From: Luteimonas sp. J29
GTDB taxonomy: Bacteria; Pseudomonadota; Gammaproteobacteria; Xanthomonadales; Xanthomonadaceae
Reading direction: 5' to 3'
NCBI RefSeq assembly: GCF_000472505.1
Contig: NZ_KI421429.1
Location: 39,088-103,087 of the forward strand
Length of the DNA stretch: 64,000 nt
Positions 46,987 to 58,758 of the stretch are shown here, piece by piece (the stretch's first letter is position 1; every line of letters starts with the position of its first letter). The notes beneath the pieces are model-generated. The model was not told where the DNA came from, searched no databases, and worked only from the letters and a program-made list of their open reading frames with translations. The translations under genes were made by a program, and so were the position numbers.

Positions 46987-47092
46987 GTCCTAGTCCTCGG
47001 TTTGTGCCGGGATTGGGGTCCGGACGCGGTTCCTGCCGTTTCCGTTCCGCTCATCGCCGGCGTTGTTATCGGGTGACGCCTTGTGGCCTTTG

Positions 47093-47116
47093 TTGCTGTT
47101 GCTGTTGCTGTTGCTG
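47093..47116. repeat. Hexanucleotide repeat (TTGCTG)4 upstream of ftsZ
   Basis: Four perfect TTGCTG units, with partial units on both sides, in the ftsA-ftsZ gap, 107-130 bp before the ftsZ start. On the ftsZ strand it reads CAGCAA. Simple repeats like this can change length by slippage. Confidence 0.85.
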
Positions 47117-47223
47117 TCTGTTTCGACTGACTGTTGACCGACTTGCTGCTGCCCTGCTCCCTCCGCCCTTCGCATCTCCCGGCACCGCCGGCTTCTCCCC
47201 GTGTCCCGTTCCCGCCCGGGGGC

Positions 47224-48459
47224 TCAGAACTCGCCCCGGAACCAGGTGCTCAGCTTCTTGAACAGCGTCCCGGCCTTGCCCGTCGGCAGCGACGGACGGC
47301 GCGGGTTCTCGATCTGGCTGCCCATCAGCAGCAGGCCCACGCCGGTGGCGTGGACCGGGTTGTTGACCACTTCGCCCAGGCCGGTGACGTGCTGCGGGAT
47401 GCCCACGCGCACCGGCATCTGCAGCATCTCCTCGGCCAGCTCGACCACGCCTTCCATCTTCGCGGCGCCGCCGGTGAGCACCATGCCGGCGCGCACGTGC
47501 TGCTCGAAGCCGGAGCGGCGCAGCTCGGCCTGGACCATCTCGAAGATCTCCTCGTAGCGGGCCTGCACCGCCTGCGCCAGCGCCTGGCGCGGCAGGCGGC
47601 GCGGCGGGCGGTCGCCCACGCTCGGCACCTGGATCGATTCCTCGCTGGTGGCCAGCTGCGCCAGCGCGCAGGCGTACCGGACCTTGATCTGCTCGGCCTC
47701 GGGCGTGGGCGTGCGCAGCATGTGCGCGATGTCCTCGGTGACCTTGTCGCCGGCGATCGGCAGCGAGGCGGTGTGGCAGATCGCGCCGTGCACGAACACC
47801 GCCAGGTCGGTGGTGCCCGCGCCCATGTCCACCAGCACCACGCCGAGCTCGCGCTCGTCGCCGGTGAGCACCGCGGTGCTCGAGGCCAGCGAGGACAGCA
47901 CCAGGTCGTCGATCTGCAGGCCGCAGCGCTGCACGCACTTGCTGATGTTGGCCGCCGCCGACTGCGCGCACACGACCAGGTGCGCGTGCACCTCCAGGCG
48001 CACGCCGGTCATGCCGACCGGGTTGCGGATGCCTTCCTGCGAGTCGTCGAGCACGTACTCGCGCGGGATCGCGTGCAGGATCTTCTGGTCGGCCGGGATC
48101 GCCACCGCCTTGGCCGCGTCGAGCACGCGGTCGAGGTCGGCCCAGGTCACCTCGCCGTCGCGGATCGGGACGATGCCGTTGGAGTTGCGGCACTGGACGT
48201 GGTTGCCGGAGATCGAGGCGTACACGCTGCGGATCTCGCAGCCGGCCATGAGCTCGGCCTCCTCGATCGCGCGCTGGATCGACTGCACGGTGGATTCGAT
48301 GTCGACCACCACGCCGCGCTTGAGGCCGCGCGATTCGTGGCTGCCGATGCCGATCACCTCGATCGGGTTGCCGGGGGAGTACTCGCCCACCAGCGCCACC
48401 ACCTTGGAGGTGCCGATGTCGAGTCCGACGATGAGGGCCTTGTCGCCTTTGCGGTTCAT
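47224..48459 (-). CDS. ftsA: Cell division actin homologue FtsA
   Basis: A 411-aa protein that tethers FtsZ to the membrane. Actin-fold motifs: VGLDIGTSKVVALVG, LVDMGAGTTDLAVF and VLTGGAAKMEGVVELAEE. The SHS2 (1C) insertion lies at about 85-165. The C-terminus ends in the amphipathic membrane-targeting helix GTLFKKLSTWFRGEF. The ATG at 48459 overlaps the ftsQ stop by 4 nt. Confidence 0.99.
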   Translation of the reverse strand: MNRKGDKALIVGLDIGTSKVVALVGEYSPGNPIEVIGIGSHESRGLKRGVVVDIESTVQSIQRAIEEAELMAGCEIRSVYASISGNHVQCRNSNGIVPIRDGEVTWADLDRVLDAAKAVAIPADQKILHAIPREYVLDDSQEGIRNPVGMTGVRLEVHAHLVVCAQSAAANISKCVQRCGLQIDDLVLSSLASSTAVLTGDERELGVVLVDMGAGTTDLAVFVHGAICHTASLPIAGDKVTEDIAHMLRTPTPEAEQIKVRYACALAQLATSEESIQVPSVGDRPPRRLPRQALAQAVQARYEEIFEMVQAELRRSGFEQHVRAGMVLTGGAAKMEGVVELAEEMLQMPVRVGIPQHVTGLGEVVNNPVHATGVGLLLMGSQIENPRRPSLPTGKAGTLFKKLSTWFRGEF

Positions 48460-49274
48460 GTGCGGGAGCCGGGATTCACGAGGGGGGAACGCAGGCCGGT
48501 CGGCGCGTCGTGGCGGGTGAGCGACGCCAGCGCGCCGCCCCCGCCCGCGTCGCCGCCGGCAGGTCCGGGCTCGCCCCATTCCAGGGCGAAGCCGTTGGTG
48601 TAGCGGAGGTCGGCGCGGCGCAGCACCTGCGCGCTGCGCGCCAGCAGCTGCGGCAGCACGCGCGCGAAGCGCTGCAGGCGCAACCGCGCTTCCTGCTTGC
48701 CGATCGTCACTTCGATGCCGTTGTCCAGCACCAGCGACCAGCTGTCGCGGCGGTCGAGCACCAGCCGGCGCACCGACAGGCCGCCGGGCACGAACATCTC
48801 CCGGGCCTGGTTGTAGAGCGCCACCACGTCGGCCACGCGCGCATCGGGGCCGTCGAGCTCGGGCAGGCCCTCCGGCACCTCGATGCCCTCGACCGGGAAC
48901 AGGCGTCCCTGCTCCGAGAGCAGGCGGTCGGCGCCCCAGCGCGCGAACGGGCGGTGCTCGGAGATGCGCACCTCGAGCACGTCCGGCCACAGCTTGCGCA
49001 CCTCGACCCGCTCCACCCACGGCAGCCGCGCGACGTCGGCCTGCACCTGGTCGAGGCGGATCGCGAAGAAGCCGGAGGCGGCATGCGGCGCCACCACCTG
49101 GCGCAGGCGCGCCACGTCCACCCGCTCCAGGCCCTCGGTCACGCGCAGCGTGCGCAGCGGCCAGCGCTCGGCGCCGATCCAGCCGTTGACCAGCGCCACC
49201 ACCGGCAGCGCGACCACCGCCAGGGCCAGTGCCCATGCGCCCACCTGGAGGATGCGGCGGAGCGGTCCGTTCAT
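48456..49274 (-). CDS. ftsQ: Divisome protein FtsQ
   Basis: A 272-aa bitopic protein that links early and late divisome parts (FtsB/FtsL). Transmembrane helix at about 12-31 ([18 protein letters not shown]), POTRA domain with [25 protein letters not shown]-like sequence (about 42-110), and the beta domain ending [16 protein letters not shown] Gly-rich C-terminal tail follows. It overlaps ddlB and ftsA by 4 nt each. No ftsB or ftsK is in the cluster, as usual. Confidence 0.96.
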   Translation of the reverse strand: MNGPLRRILQVGAWALALAVVALPVVALVNGWIGAERWPLRTLRVTEGLERVDVARLRQVVAPHAASGFFAIRLDQVQADVARLPWVERVEVRKLWPDVLEVRISEHRPFARWGADRLLSEQGRLFPVEGIEVPEGLPELDGPDARVADVVALYNQAREMFVPGGLSVRRLVLDRRDSWSLVLDNGIEVTIGKQEARLRLQRFARVLPQLLARSAQVLRRADLRYTNGFALEWGEPGPAGGDAGGGGALASLTRHDAPTGLRSPLVNPGSRT

Positions 49275-50218
49275 ACGGTCTGCTCCAGCACGCGCCAGCA
49301 CAGCTCGGCGTAGTCGATGCCCACCTGCGCCGCGGCCTTGGGCACCAGCGAATGGCTGGTCATGCCCGGGGCGGTGTTCACTTCCAGCAGCAGCAGGCGG
49401 CCGCTGTCGCGCTCGCGCATCAGGTCCACGCGACCCCAGCCGCTGCAGCCGGCGGCGACGAACGCCGCGAGCGCCAGTTCGCCGGCCGCGCGCTCGCCCG
49501 CCTCGTCCAGGCCCGGGCACAGGTAGCGGGTGTCGTCGGCGATGTACTTGGCGTTGTAGTCGTACCACTCGCCGGCGGGCACGATCCGGATCGAGGGCAG
49601 GGCGACGTCGCCGAGAATGGCCACGGTGAGCTCGTCGCCCACCACCATCTCCTCGACCAGCATCTCGCCGCCGTAGTCGCGCGCGACGGCGACCGCATGG
49701 GCGACGTCGTCGTCGCCCACCACGCGCGCCGCGCCCACGCTCGATCCCTCGCACGAGGGCTTCACGAACGCCGGCAGCCCGACCTGCGCGATCGCGGCGC
49801 GCAGGTCGCCGCCGGCCGGCACGCGCGCGAAGCGCGGGGTCGGCAGGCCTTCGGCGATCCACACCTGCTTGGTGCGGATCTTGTCCATGCTCAGCGCGCT
49901 GCCCAGCACGCCGGGGCCGGTGTACGGCACGCCCAGCGCCTCGAGCAGGCCCTGGACCACGCCATCCTCGCCGCCGCCGCGGTTGCCGTGGAGGATGTTG
50001 AACACGCGGTCGACCGTGCCGGCGCGGATGGCTTCGACCAGGGCCGGGATGCCGTCCACCGGGCGGGCGTCCACGCCGCGCGAACGCAGCGCTTCAAGCA
50101 CGCCCTGGCCGGACTGCAGCGAGACTTCGCGCTCGCTGCTGGTGCCGCCCATCAGCACCGCCACGCGGCCGAAGGCGGCCGGGTCGGTGACGCGCAGCGC
50201 GGGGATGGCCAGGCTCAT
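49271..50218 (-). CDS. ddlB: D-alanine--D-alanine ligase
   Basis: A 315-aa ATP-grasp enzyme that makes the D-Ala-D-Ala dipeptide for MurF. Motifs: [38 protein letters not shown] (split by normal positions), [18 protein letters not shown] and [20 protein letters not shown]. Note [10 protein letters not shown] where E. coli DdlB has HGRGGEDG; two residues are added in this loop. The start at 50218 overlaps the murC stop by 4 nt. Confidence 0.98.
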   Translation of the reverse strand: MSLAIPALRVTDPAAFGRVAVLMGGTSSEREVSLQSGQGVLEALRSRGVDARPVDGIPALVEAIRAGTVDRVFNILHGNRGGGEDGVVQGLLEALGVPYTGPGVLGSALSMDKIRTKQVWIAEGLPTPRFARVPAGGDLRAAIAQVGLPAFVKPSCEGSSVGAARVVGDDDVAHAVAVARDYGGEMLVEEMVVGDELTVAILGDVALPSIRIVPAGEWYDYNAKYIADDTRYLCPGLDEAGERAAGELALAAFVAAGCSGWGRVDLMRERDSGRLLLLEVNTAPGMTSHSLVPKAAAQVGIDYAELCWRVLEQTV

Positions 50219-51663
50219 CGCGCGGCCTCCGGGAAACCTTCGCGCGCCAGCTGCTGGGCGGCATGGCCGATGTCGCCGGCGCCCATCATCAGCAGCAGGT
50301 CGCCGTCGAGCAGCACGTCGGGCAGCACCTCGCGCAGCTCCTGGGCGCTGTTGACCACCACCGGATCGATGCGTCCGCGGGCCCGGATCGCGCGCGCCAG
50401 GGCCTTGGCGTCGGCGCCGGCGATCGGCGCCTCGCCGGCCGGATACACCTCGGTCAGGACCAGCGCGTCGACGTCCGACAGCACCGCGGCGAAATCGTCG
50501 AACTGGTCGCGCGTGCGCGTGTAGCGGTGGGGCTGGAACGCCACCACCAGGCGCCGGTCGGGCCAGCCGCCGCGCGCGGCCTCGAACACCGCGGCGAGTT
50601 CGCGCGGATGGTGGCCGTAGTCGTCGACCAGCTGCACCTGCGCGCCCTGCGCGGTGCGCAGCGAGGCCAGCAGGTTGAAGCGGCGGCCGATGCCCTGGAA
50701 CTTCTCCAGCGCCGCGGCGATCTGCGCGGTCTCCACGCCCAGCTGCCAGCCGATCGCGGCCGCGGCCAGCGCATTGAGCACGTTGTGGCGGCCGGGCAGC
50801 GCCAGGGTCACCGGCGTGCGCGAGCCGTCCGGCAGGCACAGGGTGAAGTGCATCGCGGTGCCGTGCTGCGACACGTCCTCTGCGCGCACGTCGGCGGCCG
50901 CGGAGACGCCGTAGGTCATCGCGTGGCGCGGCATGTCCTCGGCCAGGCGCGCGACTTCGGGATCGTCGATGCACAGCACCGCCAGGCCGTAGAACGGCAG
51001 CCGGTGCAGGAACTCGGAGAACGCCGCCTGGACCCGGGCGAAGTCGCCGCCGTAGTTCTCGAGGTGGTCGGCGTCGATGTTGGTGACCACCGCGATCAGC
51101 GGGTTCAGGCGCAGGAAGCTGCCGTCGCTCTCGTCGGCCTCGGCCACCAGCCAGTCGCCGCCGCCCAGTCGCGCGTTGGCGCCGGCCGCGAGCAGCTGGC
51201 CGCCGATCACGAAGGTCGGGTCGAGCCCGCCTTCGGCCAGCACGCTCGCGGTGAGCGAGGTGGTGGTGGTCTTGCCGTGGGTGCCGGCGACCGCGATCCC
51301 GCGGCGGAAGCGCATCAGCTCGGCCAGCATCTCGGCGCGCGGCACGATCGGGATGCGCTGCGAGCGCGCTTCCATCAGCTCGGGGTTGTCCGGCCGGATC
51401 GCGCTCGACACCACCACGCAGTCGCAGCCGAGGACGTTGGCCGCGGCGTGGCCGCGGTGCACGGTCACGCCCAGCTCGGCCAGGCGCCGGGTGGTGGCGT
51501 TGTCTGCGGTGTCCGAACCCGAGACCCTGTAGCCGAGCGTGCACAGCACCTCGGCGATGCCGCTCATGCCGGCGCCGCCGACGCCGACGAAATGCACGCG
51601 CGAGAACGAGCGGGCGATGCCCTCCTTGGTCAGGTCGCGGGCGGCGAGCAGGCGGCGGATCAC
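50215..51663 (-). CDS. murC: UDP-N-acetylmuramate--L-alanine ligase
   Basis: A 482-aa Mur ligase for the first amino acid of the stem peptide. [18 protein letters not shown] opens the nucleotide-sugar domain, the P-loop is [14 protein letters not shown], followed by [24 protein letters not shown] and [12 protein letters not shown]. The GTG start at 51663 overlaps the ftsW stop by 4 nt (GTGA). In most relatives murG lies between ftsW and murC; here there is no space for it. Confidence 0.98.
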   Translation of the reverse strand: MIRRLLAARDLTKEGIARSFSRVHFVGVGGAGMSGIAEVLCTLGYRVSGSDTADNATTRRLAELGVTVHRGHAAANVLGCDCVVVSSAIRPDNPELMEARSQRIPIVPRAEMLAELMRFRRGIAVAGTHGKTTTTSLTASVLAEGGLDPTFVIGGQLLAAGANARLGGGDWLVAEADESDGSFLRLNPLIAVVTNIDADHLENYGGDFARVQAAFSEFLHRLPFYGLAVLCIDDPEVARLAEDMPRHAMTYGVSAAADVRAEDVSQHGTAMHFTLCLPDGSRTPVTLALPGRHNVLNALAAAAIGWQLGVETAQIAAALEKFQGIGRRFNLLASLRTAQGAQVQLVDDYGHHPRELAAVFEAARGGWPDRRLVVAFQPHRYTRTRDQFDDFAAVLSDVDALVLTEVYPAGEAPIAGADAKALARAIRARGRIDPVVVNSAQELREVLPDVLLDGDLLLMMGAGDIGHAAQQLAREGFPEAAR

Positions 51664-53009
51664 GGCGTCCTTCCGAAGCCGGTCGGACCCCGGCCCAGGG
51701 TCGGTTCGATGCGCGGGCGCAGGCGGCTGGTGCCGCGGACGCCGGCGAGCGCGGACGGCGGCGGCTGCGAGGTCGGCGGCGGCGGCGGGCCTTCGCCGCC
51801 CGGCGCGCGGGCGCCCTCCCCGCGCAGGCGCGCCACCTGGCGCTGGGCGCGGTCGAGTTCGTAGGACACGCGCAGCAGCAGGCCAATCGCCAGGCAGGTC
51901 ATCATCACGCTCGAGCCGCCGGCCGAGACCAGCGGCAGGGTCAGTCCCTTGGTCGGCAGCAGGCCGAGGTTGACGCCGATCGACACCAGCGCCTGCAGGC
52001 CGATGGTCAGGGCCACGCCGAAGGCGACGTAGCCGGCGAAGTGGCGGCGCATCTCGACGCAGCGGTAGCCGATCCACAGCGCACGCCCGACCAGGGCCGC
52101 GAACAGCCCGATCACGGCCAGCACGCCGATGAAGCCCAGCTCCTCGGCGATCACCGAGAAGATGAAGTCGGTGTGCGCCTCGGGCAGGTAGGACAGCTTC
52201 TGGATCGAGGCGCCCAGGCCGACGCCGGTGAGCTCGCCGCGGCCGATCGCCATCAGCGCGTTGCTCAGCTGGTAGCCGGCGCCGAGCTGGTCTTCCCACG
52301 GGTTCCAGAACGAGGTGATGCGGCGCAGCCGGTAGGGTTCGATCACCGCCACGGCCACCAGCGCCGGCAGCAGGCACAGCACCGGCACCGCCATCCGCTT
52401 CAGGTGGCCGCCGCCGAGCACCAGCATGCACGCGGTCACCGCCAGCAGCATGGTGGCCGAGCCGAAGTCCGGCTGGACCAGCAGCATCAGCACCATCACC
52501 AGGGCCACGCCGATCGGCTTGAGCATCGCCGTCCAGGTCGCGTTGACCTCGTCGCGGAAGCGCACCAGGTAGCTGGCCAGCCACACCAGGTAGAGCACCT
52601 TCGCCGCCTCGACCACCTGGAAGTTCGCCACCCCGAAGGTGATCCAGCGGCGCGCGCCGTTGACCGTGACCCCGAGGCCGGGCAGGAACACCAGCGCCAG
52701 CAGCACGATGCAGGCCACCAGCAGGCCGTGCGGGTACTTCTCGACCAGCTTCAGGTCGGTGCGCATGGCCACCGCGCACAGCACGATGCCGGCGGCGAGG
52801 AACACCACGTGCTTGAACAGGTAGTAGAACGGGCCTTGGCCGTGGTTGCCGGCCACCGCGATCGAGGCCGAGGCGACCATCACCACGCCGAACGCCGCCA
52901 GCGCCAGCGCCACGCCCATCAGCCAGCCATCGTAGCGGCCTTCGATGGCGTCCAGGCGGGTCGCCTGGCCGCTGCCTTCGAACATGCGGGAGTCGGCGGT
53001 CACGGCCAT
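51660..53009 (-). CDS. ftsW: SEDS peptidoglycan polymerase FtsW
   Basis: A 449-aa polytopic protein (about ten helices) that polymerises lipid II at the septum with FtsI. Family motifs: [55 protein letters not shown] in part, and [19 protein letters not shown] with the conserved acidic residues, then [14 protein letters not shown] Pro/Arg-rich cytosolic tail of about 60 residues ([19 protein letters not shown]) follows the last helix and is longer than usual. The ATG at 53009 overlaps the mraY stop by one base (TGATG). murD, normally before ftsW, is absent. Confidence 0.97.
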   Translation of the reverse strand: MAVTADSRMFEGSGQATRLDAIEGRYDGWLMGVALALAAFGVVMVASASIAVAGNHGQGPFYYLFKHVVFLAAGIVLCAVAMRTDLKLVEKYPHGLLVACIVLLALVFLPGLGVTVNGARRWITFGVANFQVVEAAKVLYLVWLASYLVRFRDEVNATWTAMLKPIGVALVMVLMLLVQPDFGSATMLLAVTACMLVLGGGHLKRMAVPVLCLLPALVAVAVIEPYRLRRITSFWNPWEDQLGAGYQLSNALMAIGRGELTGVGLGASIQKLSYLPEAHTDFIFSVIAEELGFIGVLAVIGLFAALVGRALWIGYRCVEMRRHFAGYVAFGVALTIGLQALVSIGVNLGLLPTKGLTLPLVSAGGSSVMMTCLAIGLLLRVSYELDRAQRQVARLRGEGARAPGGEGPPPPPTSQPPPSALAGVRGTSRLRPRIEPTLGRGPTGFGRTP

Positions 53010-54094
53010 CAGCGCACCTTCAGCGTTGCAAGGCCGACCAGGACGAGGATCACCGAGATGATCCAGAAGCGCACGATCACGCGCGGCTCCGGCCAGCCCT
53101 TGAGCTCGAAGTGGTGGTGGATGGGCGCCATGCGGAACACGCGCTTGCCGGTGAGCTTGAAGCTGGCGACCTGGATCATCACCGACAGCGTCTCGATGAC
53201 GAAGATGCCGCCCATGACCACCAGCACCAGTTCCTGGCGCACGATCACGGCCATCGTGCCGAGCACCGCGCCCAGCGCCAGCGCGCCGATGTCGCCCATG
53301 AACACCATCGCCGGGTAGGTGTTGAACCACAGGAAACCCAGGCCCGCGCCGGCGATCGCGGCGCAGATGATGGTCAGTTCGCCGGCGCCGGGCACCGGCG
53401 GGATCTGCAGGTAGCGCGAGAACTCGGCGTGGCCCGAGGCGTAGGCGAACACCGCGAGGCCGCCGGCGACCAGCACCGTGGGCATGATCGCCAGGCCGTC
53501 GAGGCCGTCGGTGAGGTTGACCGCGTTTGAGAACCCGACGATCCAGAAGTAGGCGATCGCCACGAAGCTGATCCCCGCCAGCGGCAGCGCCACCGACTTG
53601 AACAGCGGCACGTAGAAGGTCGTCGCCGCCGGCACGTCCGCGTACAGGAACAGATACAGGCCGGCGGCGAGACCGAAGATCGACTGCAGCAGGTACTTCC
53701 AGCGCGACTTCAGGCCGTTCGGGTCGCGCCTGACGATCTTGATCCAGTCGTCGTACCAGCCGATCGCGCCGAAGGCCACCATCACCAGCAGCACCACCCA
53801 CACGTACTTGTTGCGCAGGTCGCCCCACATCAGCACCGCGGCGCTGACCGTGATCAGGATCAGCGCCCCGCCCATGGTCGGGGTGCCGGCCTTGGAGAAG
53901 TGCGACTGCGGGCCGTCCTGGCGGATCGGCTGGCCGCCCTTGTACTGGGCGAGCTTGCGGATCACCGCCGGGCCCCACCACAGCGACAGGAACAGCGCGG
54001 TCAGCGCGGCGAGGATGCCGCGGAAGGTCAGGTAGCCGAACAGGCCGAACAGGCCCTCGTGCTGCTGCAGCCAGCGGGTGAGTTCAAGCAGCAT
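53009..54094 (-). CDS. mraY: Phospho-MurNAc-pentapeptide transferase MraY
   Basis: A 361-aa ten-helix enzyme that makes lipid I from UDP-MurNAc-pentapeptide and undecaprenyl phosphate. Motifs: [21 protein letters not shown] (magnesium-binding DD), [15 protein letters not shown] and the cytosolic [13 protein letters not shown]. Full length. It overlaps murF by 11 nt and ftsW by 1 nt. Confidence 0.99.
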   Translation of the reverse strand: MLLELTRWLQQHEGLFGLFGYLTFRGILAALTALFLSLWWGPAVIRKLAQYKGGQPIRQDGPQSHFSKAGTPTMGGALILITVSAAVLMWGDLRNKYVWVVLLVMVAFGAIGWYDDWIKIVRRDPNGLKSRWKYLLQSIFGLAAGLYLFLYADVPAATTFYVPLFKSVALPLAGISFVAIAYFWIVGFSNAVNLTDGLDGLAIMPTVLVAGGLAVFAYASGHAEFSRYLQIPPVPGAGELTIICAAIAGAGLGFLWFNTYPAMVFMGDIGALALGAVLGTMAVIVRQELVLVVMGGIFVIETLSVMIQVASFKLTGKRVFRMAPIHHHFELKGWPEPRVIVRFWIISVILVLVGLATLKVR

Positions 54095-55472
54095 CGTGTT
54101 CCCCCGTTTCCGGCAGCAGTGCGTCGACCACGCGGTCCATCGCGCTGCCGCGCGACCCCTTCACCAGCACCCGCACGCCGGCGTGCAGGTCGACCCGTAG
54201 CGCGTCGACCAGCGCGCCGTGGTCGTCGAAGTGTCGCCCGCCCTCGCCGAAGGCCTCGGCCGCGGCGCGGCTCAGCGGCCCGATCGCGTACAGGCGCGCG
54301 ATCCCCGCGCGGCGCGCGCGGCGGCCGGCCTCGGCGTGCAGCGCCTCGCCGTCCGCGCCGAGCTCGCGCATGTCGCCGAGCACCAGCCAGTTCTCGCCCG
54401 CGGCGGCGGCCAGGGTGTCGATGGCGGCGTTGAGCGAACCGGGGTTGGCGTTGTAGCTGTCGTCGATCAGCATCGCGCCGTTGGCCAGGCGATGGCGCAC
54501 CAGGCGCCCCTTCACCGGCTCGGCTTCCGACAGCGCCAGCGCGATCGTGTCCAGCGGCACGCCGAGCGCAAGCGCGACCGAGGTCGCGGCCAGCGCGTTG
54601 GCGACGTTGTGGCGACCCGGCAGCGGCAGGCGCACGCCGACGCTGCCGGCCGGCGTGGCCAGGGTGAAGCGCGACTCGCCGTCGCCGCATTCGACCTCGC
54701 GCGCGGTGACGTCGGCGCTGGCTTCCAGGCCGAAGCGGATGATGCGCCGGCCCTGGGCCCGGCCGGCGAAGTACGGCGCGAAGGCGTCGTCGGCGTTGAT
54801 CACCGCGGTGCCGTCGTGCGGCAGCGCCTCGTAGATCGCGCCCTTGGTCTCGGCGATGCCCATCAGGCTCCGCATGCGCTCCAGGTGCGCCGGGGCGACG
54901 TTGTTGACCACGGCCACGTGCGGGCGCGCGATCGCGGTCAGGTAGGCGATGTCGTCGCGCTTGCCGGCGCCCATCTCGTAGATCGCGACATCGACGTCGT
55001 CCGGCGCCTCGATCACCGACAGCGGCAGGCCGATCTCGTTGTTGCGGTTGCCGGGGTTGGCGTGGGCGCGCATGGCGCGCGAGGCGATCGCGAGCGCCAG
55101 CTGCTTGACGCTGGTCTTGCCGTTGCTGCCGGTGATGCCGACCACCCGGCCGCGGCGGCCGCGCTGGATCGCGGCGGCCAGCGCGCCCAGCGCGCGCTCG
55201 GTGTCGGCCACCAGCACCTGCGGCAGCGGCGCGTCGACCTCGCGCGAGACCATCGCCGCGCGCGCGCCCTGCGCGGCGGCGGCCGCGACGTGGTCGTGGC
55301 CGTCGAAGTTCACGCCCCGGAGCGCGATGAACAGCGCGGCGCGGCCGTCGCGCGCGTCGAGGGTGCGGGTATCGGTCTCGACCGCGTCGATCAGCACGTC
55401 GGCGGCGGCGCCGGCGCCCACCAGGCGGCCGCCGGCCCACTGCGCGATCCGGGAGAGCGGCAGCGGCTTCAT
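54084..55472 (-). CDS. murF: UDP-MurNAc-tripeptide--D-alanyl-D-alanine ligase
   Basis: A 462-aa Mur ligase adding D-Ala-D-Ala. The P-loop is [16 protein letters not shown], with [45 protein letters not shown] and [17 protein letters not shown]. The ATG at 55472 overlaps the murE stop by 4 nt. It is normal in length and motifs. Confidence 0.98.
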   Translation of the reverse strand: MKPLPLSRIAQWAGGRLVGAGAAADVLIDAVETDTRTLDARDGRAALFIALRGVNFDGHDHVAAAAAQGARAAMVSREVDAPLPQVLVADTERALGALAAAIQRGRRGRVVGITGSNGKTSVKQLALAIASRAMRAHANPGNRNNEIGLPLSVIEAPDDVDVAIYEMGAGKRDDIAYLTAIARPHVAVVNNVAPAHLERMRSLMGIAETKGAIYEALPHDGTAVINADDAFAPYFAGRAQGRRIIRFGLEASADVTAREVECGDGESRFTLATPAGSVGVRLPLPGRHNVANALAATSVALALGVPLDTIALALSEAEPVKGRLVRHRLANGAMLIDDSYNANPGSLNAAIDTLAAAAGENWLVLGDMRELGADGEALHAEAGRRARRAGIARLYAIGPLSRAAAEAFGEGGRHFDDHGALVDALRVDLHAGVRVLVKGSRGSAMDRVVDALLPETGEHDAA

Positions 55473-56956
55473 CGCGCGGTCTCCGCCAGCATCGCGTGCA
55501 GCGCCTCGCGCGCGACGCGGGTGTCGTCGAACGGGTGCTTGACCCCGGCGACTTCCTGGTAGTCCTCGTGGCCCTTGCCGGCGACCAGGACGATGTCGCC
55601 GGCGCGCGCGCGCGTGATCGCGCCCGTGATCGCGGCGCGGCGGTCGCGCTCGACCCGCACCCGCTCGGGGTGGGCGAAGCCGGCCATGATCCCTGCGACG
55701 ATCGCGTCGCCGTCCTCGTGGCGCGGATTGTCGTCGGTGACCACCACCTCGTCGGCCAGGCGCTCGGCGATCGCGGCCATCACCGGGCGCTTGCCGGCGT
55801 CGCGTTCGCCGCCGCAGCCGAACACGCACACCAGGCGGCCCTGCAGGTGGTCGCGCAGCGACTGCAGCGCCTGTTCCAGCGGGTCGGGCTTGTGCGAGTA
55901 GTCGACCACCACCAGCGGCCGGTCGCCGCCGCCGAGCCGGTTCATGCGCCCCGGGATCGGCTGCAGCCGGCCGAGCGTGGCGGCGATGCCGTCCGGGTCG
56001 TGGCCCAGCGACTGCATCACCGCGGCCACCACCAGCAGGTTGTCGATGTTGAACCGCCCCAGCAGCGGCGAGGACACCGGCCAGCTGCGGCCGGCCATGT
56101 GCAGGGTGAAGGACAGGCCGTTGCCGTCGAGGACCACGCCGGTGGCGCGGACCGCCGCGTCCGCGGCGCCGCGGGCGCTGGTGCCGAGCACCTCGAGCGA
56201 GTCCGGCAGGGCCGGCAGCAGTCCGCGGCCGAAGGGGTCGTCCAGGTTCACCACCGCCGCGCGCAGCCCGGGCATCGCGAACAGGCGCGCCTTGGTCGCC
56301 CCGTAGTGCGCCATGTCGGGGTGGTAGTCGAGATGGTCCCGGCTGAGGTTGGTGAACACGGCCACCGCGAAGTGCACGCCGTCCACGCGCCCCTGGTCGA
56401 GCGCGTGCGAGCTGACTTCCATCGCCACCGCGTCCATGCCCTCGTCGCGCAGTTCGGCGAGCAGCGCGTGGGTGGTGAGCACCAGGGGCGTGGTGAAGCC
56501 GGTCGGTCGCGGGCGGCCGTAGGGGCCGGCGCCGAGGGTACCGATGGTGCCGGCCCGGACGCTGTTGAGTTCCAGCGCCTGCGCCAGCAGCTGCACGGTC
56601 GAGGTCTTGCCGCTGGTGCCGGTGACGCCGATCGTGGTCATCCGCGCCGAGGGGCGGTCGTGGAAGGTGTCGGCGAGCTGGCCCAGGCGCGCGCGCAGGC
56701 CCGGCACCGCGATCGCCCCGGATGGAGGCGGCGGGACGTCGCCGGGTACCGGCGGCTCGAACAGGATCGCACTCGCGCCGGCGCGGCGCGCCTCTTCGGC
56801 GAAGTTCAGGCCATGGCGGCCGAAGCCGGCCACGGCAATGAAGGCGTGGCCCGGCTGCAGTTCGCGGCTGTCGAGCGCGAGCCCGGTGACCACCAGGCCT
56901 TCCGGGATCCCGGCCACGTCGGGCAGCAGGCCGGCGAGCGGCATCGAGCGCCTCAT
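55469..56956 (-). CDS. murE: UDP-MurNAc-L-Ala-D-Glu--meso-DAP ligase
   Basis: A 495-aa Mur ligase. The P-loop is [15 protein letters not shown], with [28 protein letters not shown] and [11 protein letters not shown]; the DNPR motif marks meso-diaminopimelate as the amino acid added, so this organism has DAP-type peptidoglycan. The ATG at 56956 overlaps the ftsI stop by 4 nt. Its substrate must carry D-Glu, which raises the question of how D-Glu is added when murD is not here. Confidence 0.98.
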   Translation of the reverse strand: MRRSMPLAGLLPDVAGIPEGLVVTGLALDSRELQPGHAFIAVAGFGRHGLNFAEEARRAGASAILFEPPVPGDVPPPPSGAIAVPGLRARLGQLADTFHDRPSARMTTIGVTGTSGKTSTVQLLAQALELNSVRAGTIGTLGAGPYGRPRPTGFTTPLVLTTHALLAELRDEGMDAVAMEVSSHALDQGRVDGVHFAVAVFTNLSRDHLDYHPDMAHYGATKARLFAMPGLRAAVVNLDDPFGRGLLPALPDSLEVLGTSARGAADAAVRATGVVLDGNGLSFTLHMAGRSWPVSSPLLGRFNIDNLLVVAAVMQSLGHDPDGIAATLGRLQPIPGRMNRLGGGDRPLVVVDYSHKPDPLEQALQSLRDHLQGRLVCVFGCGGERDAGKRPVMAAIAERLADEVVVTDDNPRHEDGDAIVAGIMAGFAHPERVRVERDRRAAITGAITRARAGDIVLVAGKGHEDYQEVAGVKHPFDDTRVAREALHAMLAETAR

Positions 56957-58758
56957 TGCCCGCCTCCCGCCTGCGCCGCGGCGCCGTGCACGCGCGCGCG
57001 CCGCGCCTCGTCGGCCGCCTGCGCGGCCAGCCAGGTGTCGATGTCGTCCGGCGGCACGTCCATCAGCCGCAACGCGCCCTCCATCACCCGCGCGAACAGC
57101 GGCGCGGACACGTAGCCACCGCCGTAGGTCGAACCGCCGGCGGACGGATCGGGGTCGTTGACCACCACCGTCACCGCGAAGCGCGGCTTCTCGACCGGCA
57201 CCAGCCCGGCGAAGTAGGCGACGTACCGGCGCGAGTAGCCGCCGGCGGCGGACTTGCGCGCGGTGCCGGTCTTGCCGGCGACGTGGTAGCCGAGGATCGC
57301 GGCGCGGGTCGCGGTGCCGCCCGGCTCGGTGACCGTCTGCATCATCCGCATCACCTTCGCCGCGACGTCCTCGTCGAGCACGCGCACCGCCTCGCCGCTG
57401 TGCCCGCCCTTGACGAAGGTCGGCGTCACCATCAAGCCGCCGTTGCCGATCGCCGCGTAGGCGCGCGCGATCTGCAGCGGGGTCACCGACAGGCCGTAGC
57501 CGTACGAAAGCGTCTGCTTGTGGGTGCCGCTCCAGCGGTCGGGCGTGGGCAGCGTGCCGGGCGCCTCGCCGGGGAAGCCGCTGCCGGTGCTGGAACCGAA
57601 ACCGAAGCGGCGCAGGAAGGCGTCGAACTGGCGGTCCGGGATCAGCCGCACGATCTTCGACACGCCCACGTTCGAGCTCTTGGTGATGACGCCGGTGACG
57701 TCGAGCACGCCGTAGTTGCGGAAGTCGGTGGTGCGGTACTTGCCGTTGGGGATCCAGCCGGGATTGGTGTCGATGCGCGTGGCCGGCGTGATGACGCCGG
57801 CCTCGAGCCCCGCGGCCACGGTCAGCGGCTTCATGGTCGAGCCGGGCTCGAACAGGTCGGTGACCGCGCGGTTGCGGTAGGCGTCGCGGTTCTCGCCGCT
57901 GACCTTGTTGTTGTTGTAGGACGGCAGGTTGGCCATCGCCAGCACTTCGCCGGTGGCCACGTCCAGGATCACCACCGAGCCGCTCGCGGCGCGGGTCTCG
58001 AGCAGGGTGCGCTTGAGTTCGCGGTAGGCGAGGAACTGGATCCGGCGGTCGATGCTCAGCACCAGGTCCTTGCCCGGCTCGGCCGGGCGCACCAGATCGA
58101 CGTGCTCGACGATCCGGCCGTGGCGGTCGCGGATCACCTTCTGCAGGCCGGGCTTGCCGCGCAGCCACTCGTCGAAAGCCAGTTCGACGCCTTCCTGGCC
58201 CTGGTCGTCGATGTTGGTGAAGCCGAGCACGTGCGCGACCGCCTCGCCCTGCGGGTAGAAGCGGCGGAACTCGCGCTGCGAGAACACGCCCGGGATCTTC
58301 AGCGCCAGGATCTTCTGCGCCACCGCCGGGTTGATCCGGCGGTGCCCGGGCACGTACATGAACTCCTTGTCCTTGCGCTGCGAGACGTAGCGCGTGAGGT
58401 AGTCCAGCGGCAGGTTGGTGGCCTCGGCCAGGCGCGCGATCGCCTCCGGGTCGTTGGCCAGCTCCTGCGGGTTGGCCCACAGCGACTCGACCGGCGAGGA
58501 CACCGCCAGCGGCTCGCCATTGCGGTCGGTGATCATGCCGCGCGAGGTCGGGATCGGCACCTCGCGCAGGAAGCGCGCGTCGGCCTTGCGCTGGTAGAAG
58601 TCGTTGTCCACCAGCTGCAGGTCGACCGCGCGCACCACCAGCGCGACCGCGCACAGGCCCATCGCGCCGGCGACCAGCATCAGCCGCCCGCGCAGGTTGA
58701 ACTGCGCGCGCGGACGCGGCTTCTTGGCGCTGCCGGAGGCGCTGCGCACGAACCTCAT
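56953..58758 (-). CDS. ftsI: Septal transpeptidase FtsI (PBP3)
   Basis: A 601-aa class B penicillin-binding protein. Transmembrane helix about 27-48 ([20 protein letters not shown]), pedestal domain with [20 protein letters not shown] in part, and transpeptidase domain with the SxxK motif EPGSTMKPL (catalytic Ser307), SxN in [10 protein letters not shown], and KTG in [11 protein letters not shown]. It works with FtsW. An Ala/Gln-rich tail ends the protein. The ATG at 58758 overlaps the ftsL stop by 4 nt. Confidence 0.98.
   Translation of the reverse strand: MRFVRSASGSAKKPRPRAQFNLRGRLMLVAGAMGLCAVALVVRAVDLQLVDNDFYQRKADARFLREVPIPTSRGMITDRNGEPLAVSSPVESLWANPQELANDPEAIARLAEATNLPLDYLTRYVSQRKDKEFMYVPGHRRINPAVAQKILALKIPGVFSQREFRRFYPQGEAVAHVLGFTNIDDQGQEGVELAFDEWLRGKPGLQKVIRDRHGRIVEHVDLVRPAEPGKDLVLSIDRRIQFLAYRELKRTLLETRAASGSVVILDVATGEVLAMANLPSYNNNKVSGENRDAYRNRAVTDLFEPGSTMKPLTVAAGLEAGVITPATRIDTNPGWIPNGKYRTTDFRNYGVLDVTGVITKSSNVGVSKIVRLIPDRQFDAFLRRFGFGSSTGSGFPGEAPGTLPTPDRWSGTHKQTLSYGYGLSVTPLQIARAYAAIGNGGLMVTPTFVKGGHSGEAVRVLDEDVAAKVMRMMQTVTEPGGTATRAAILGYHVAGKTGTARKSAAGGYSRRYVAYFAGLVPVEKPRFAVTVVVNDPDPSAGGSTYGGGYVSAPLFARVMEGALRLMDVPPDDIDTWLAAQAADEARRARVHGAAAQAGGGQ

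Noticed and set aside
50215-52779. Possible MurG fused in front of MurC (frame open to 52779)
   Set aside because: The extension upstream of 51663 is a shifted reading of ftsW. None of the MurG glycosyltransferase motifs appear, so murG is really absent here.
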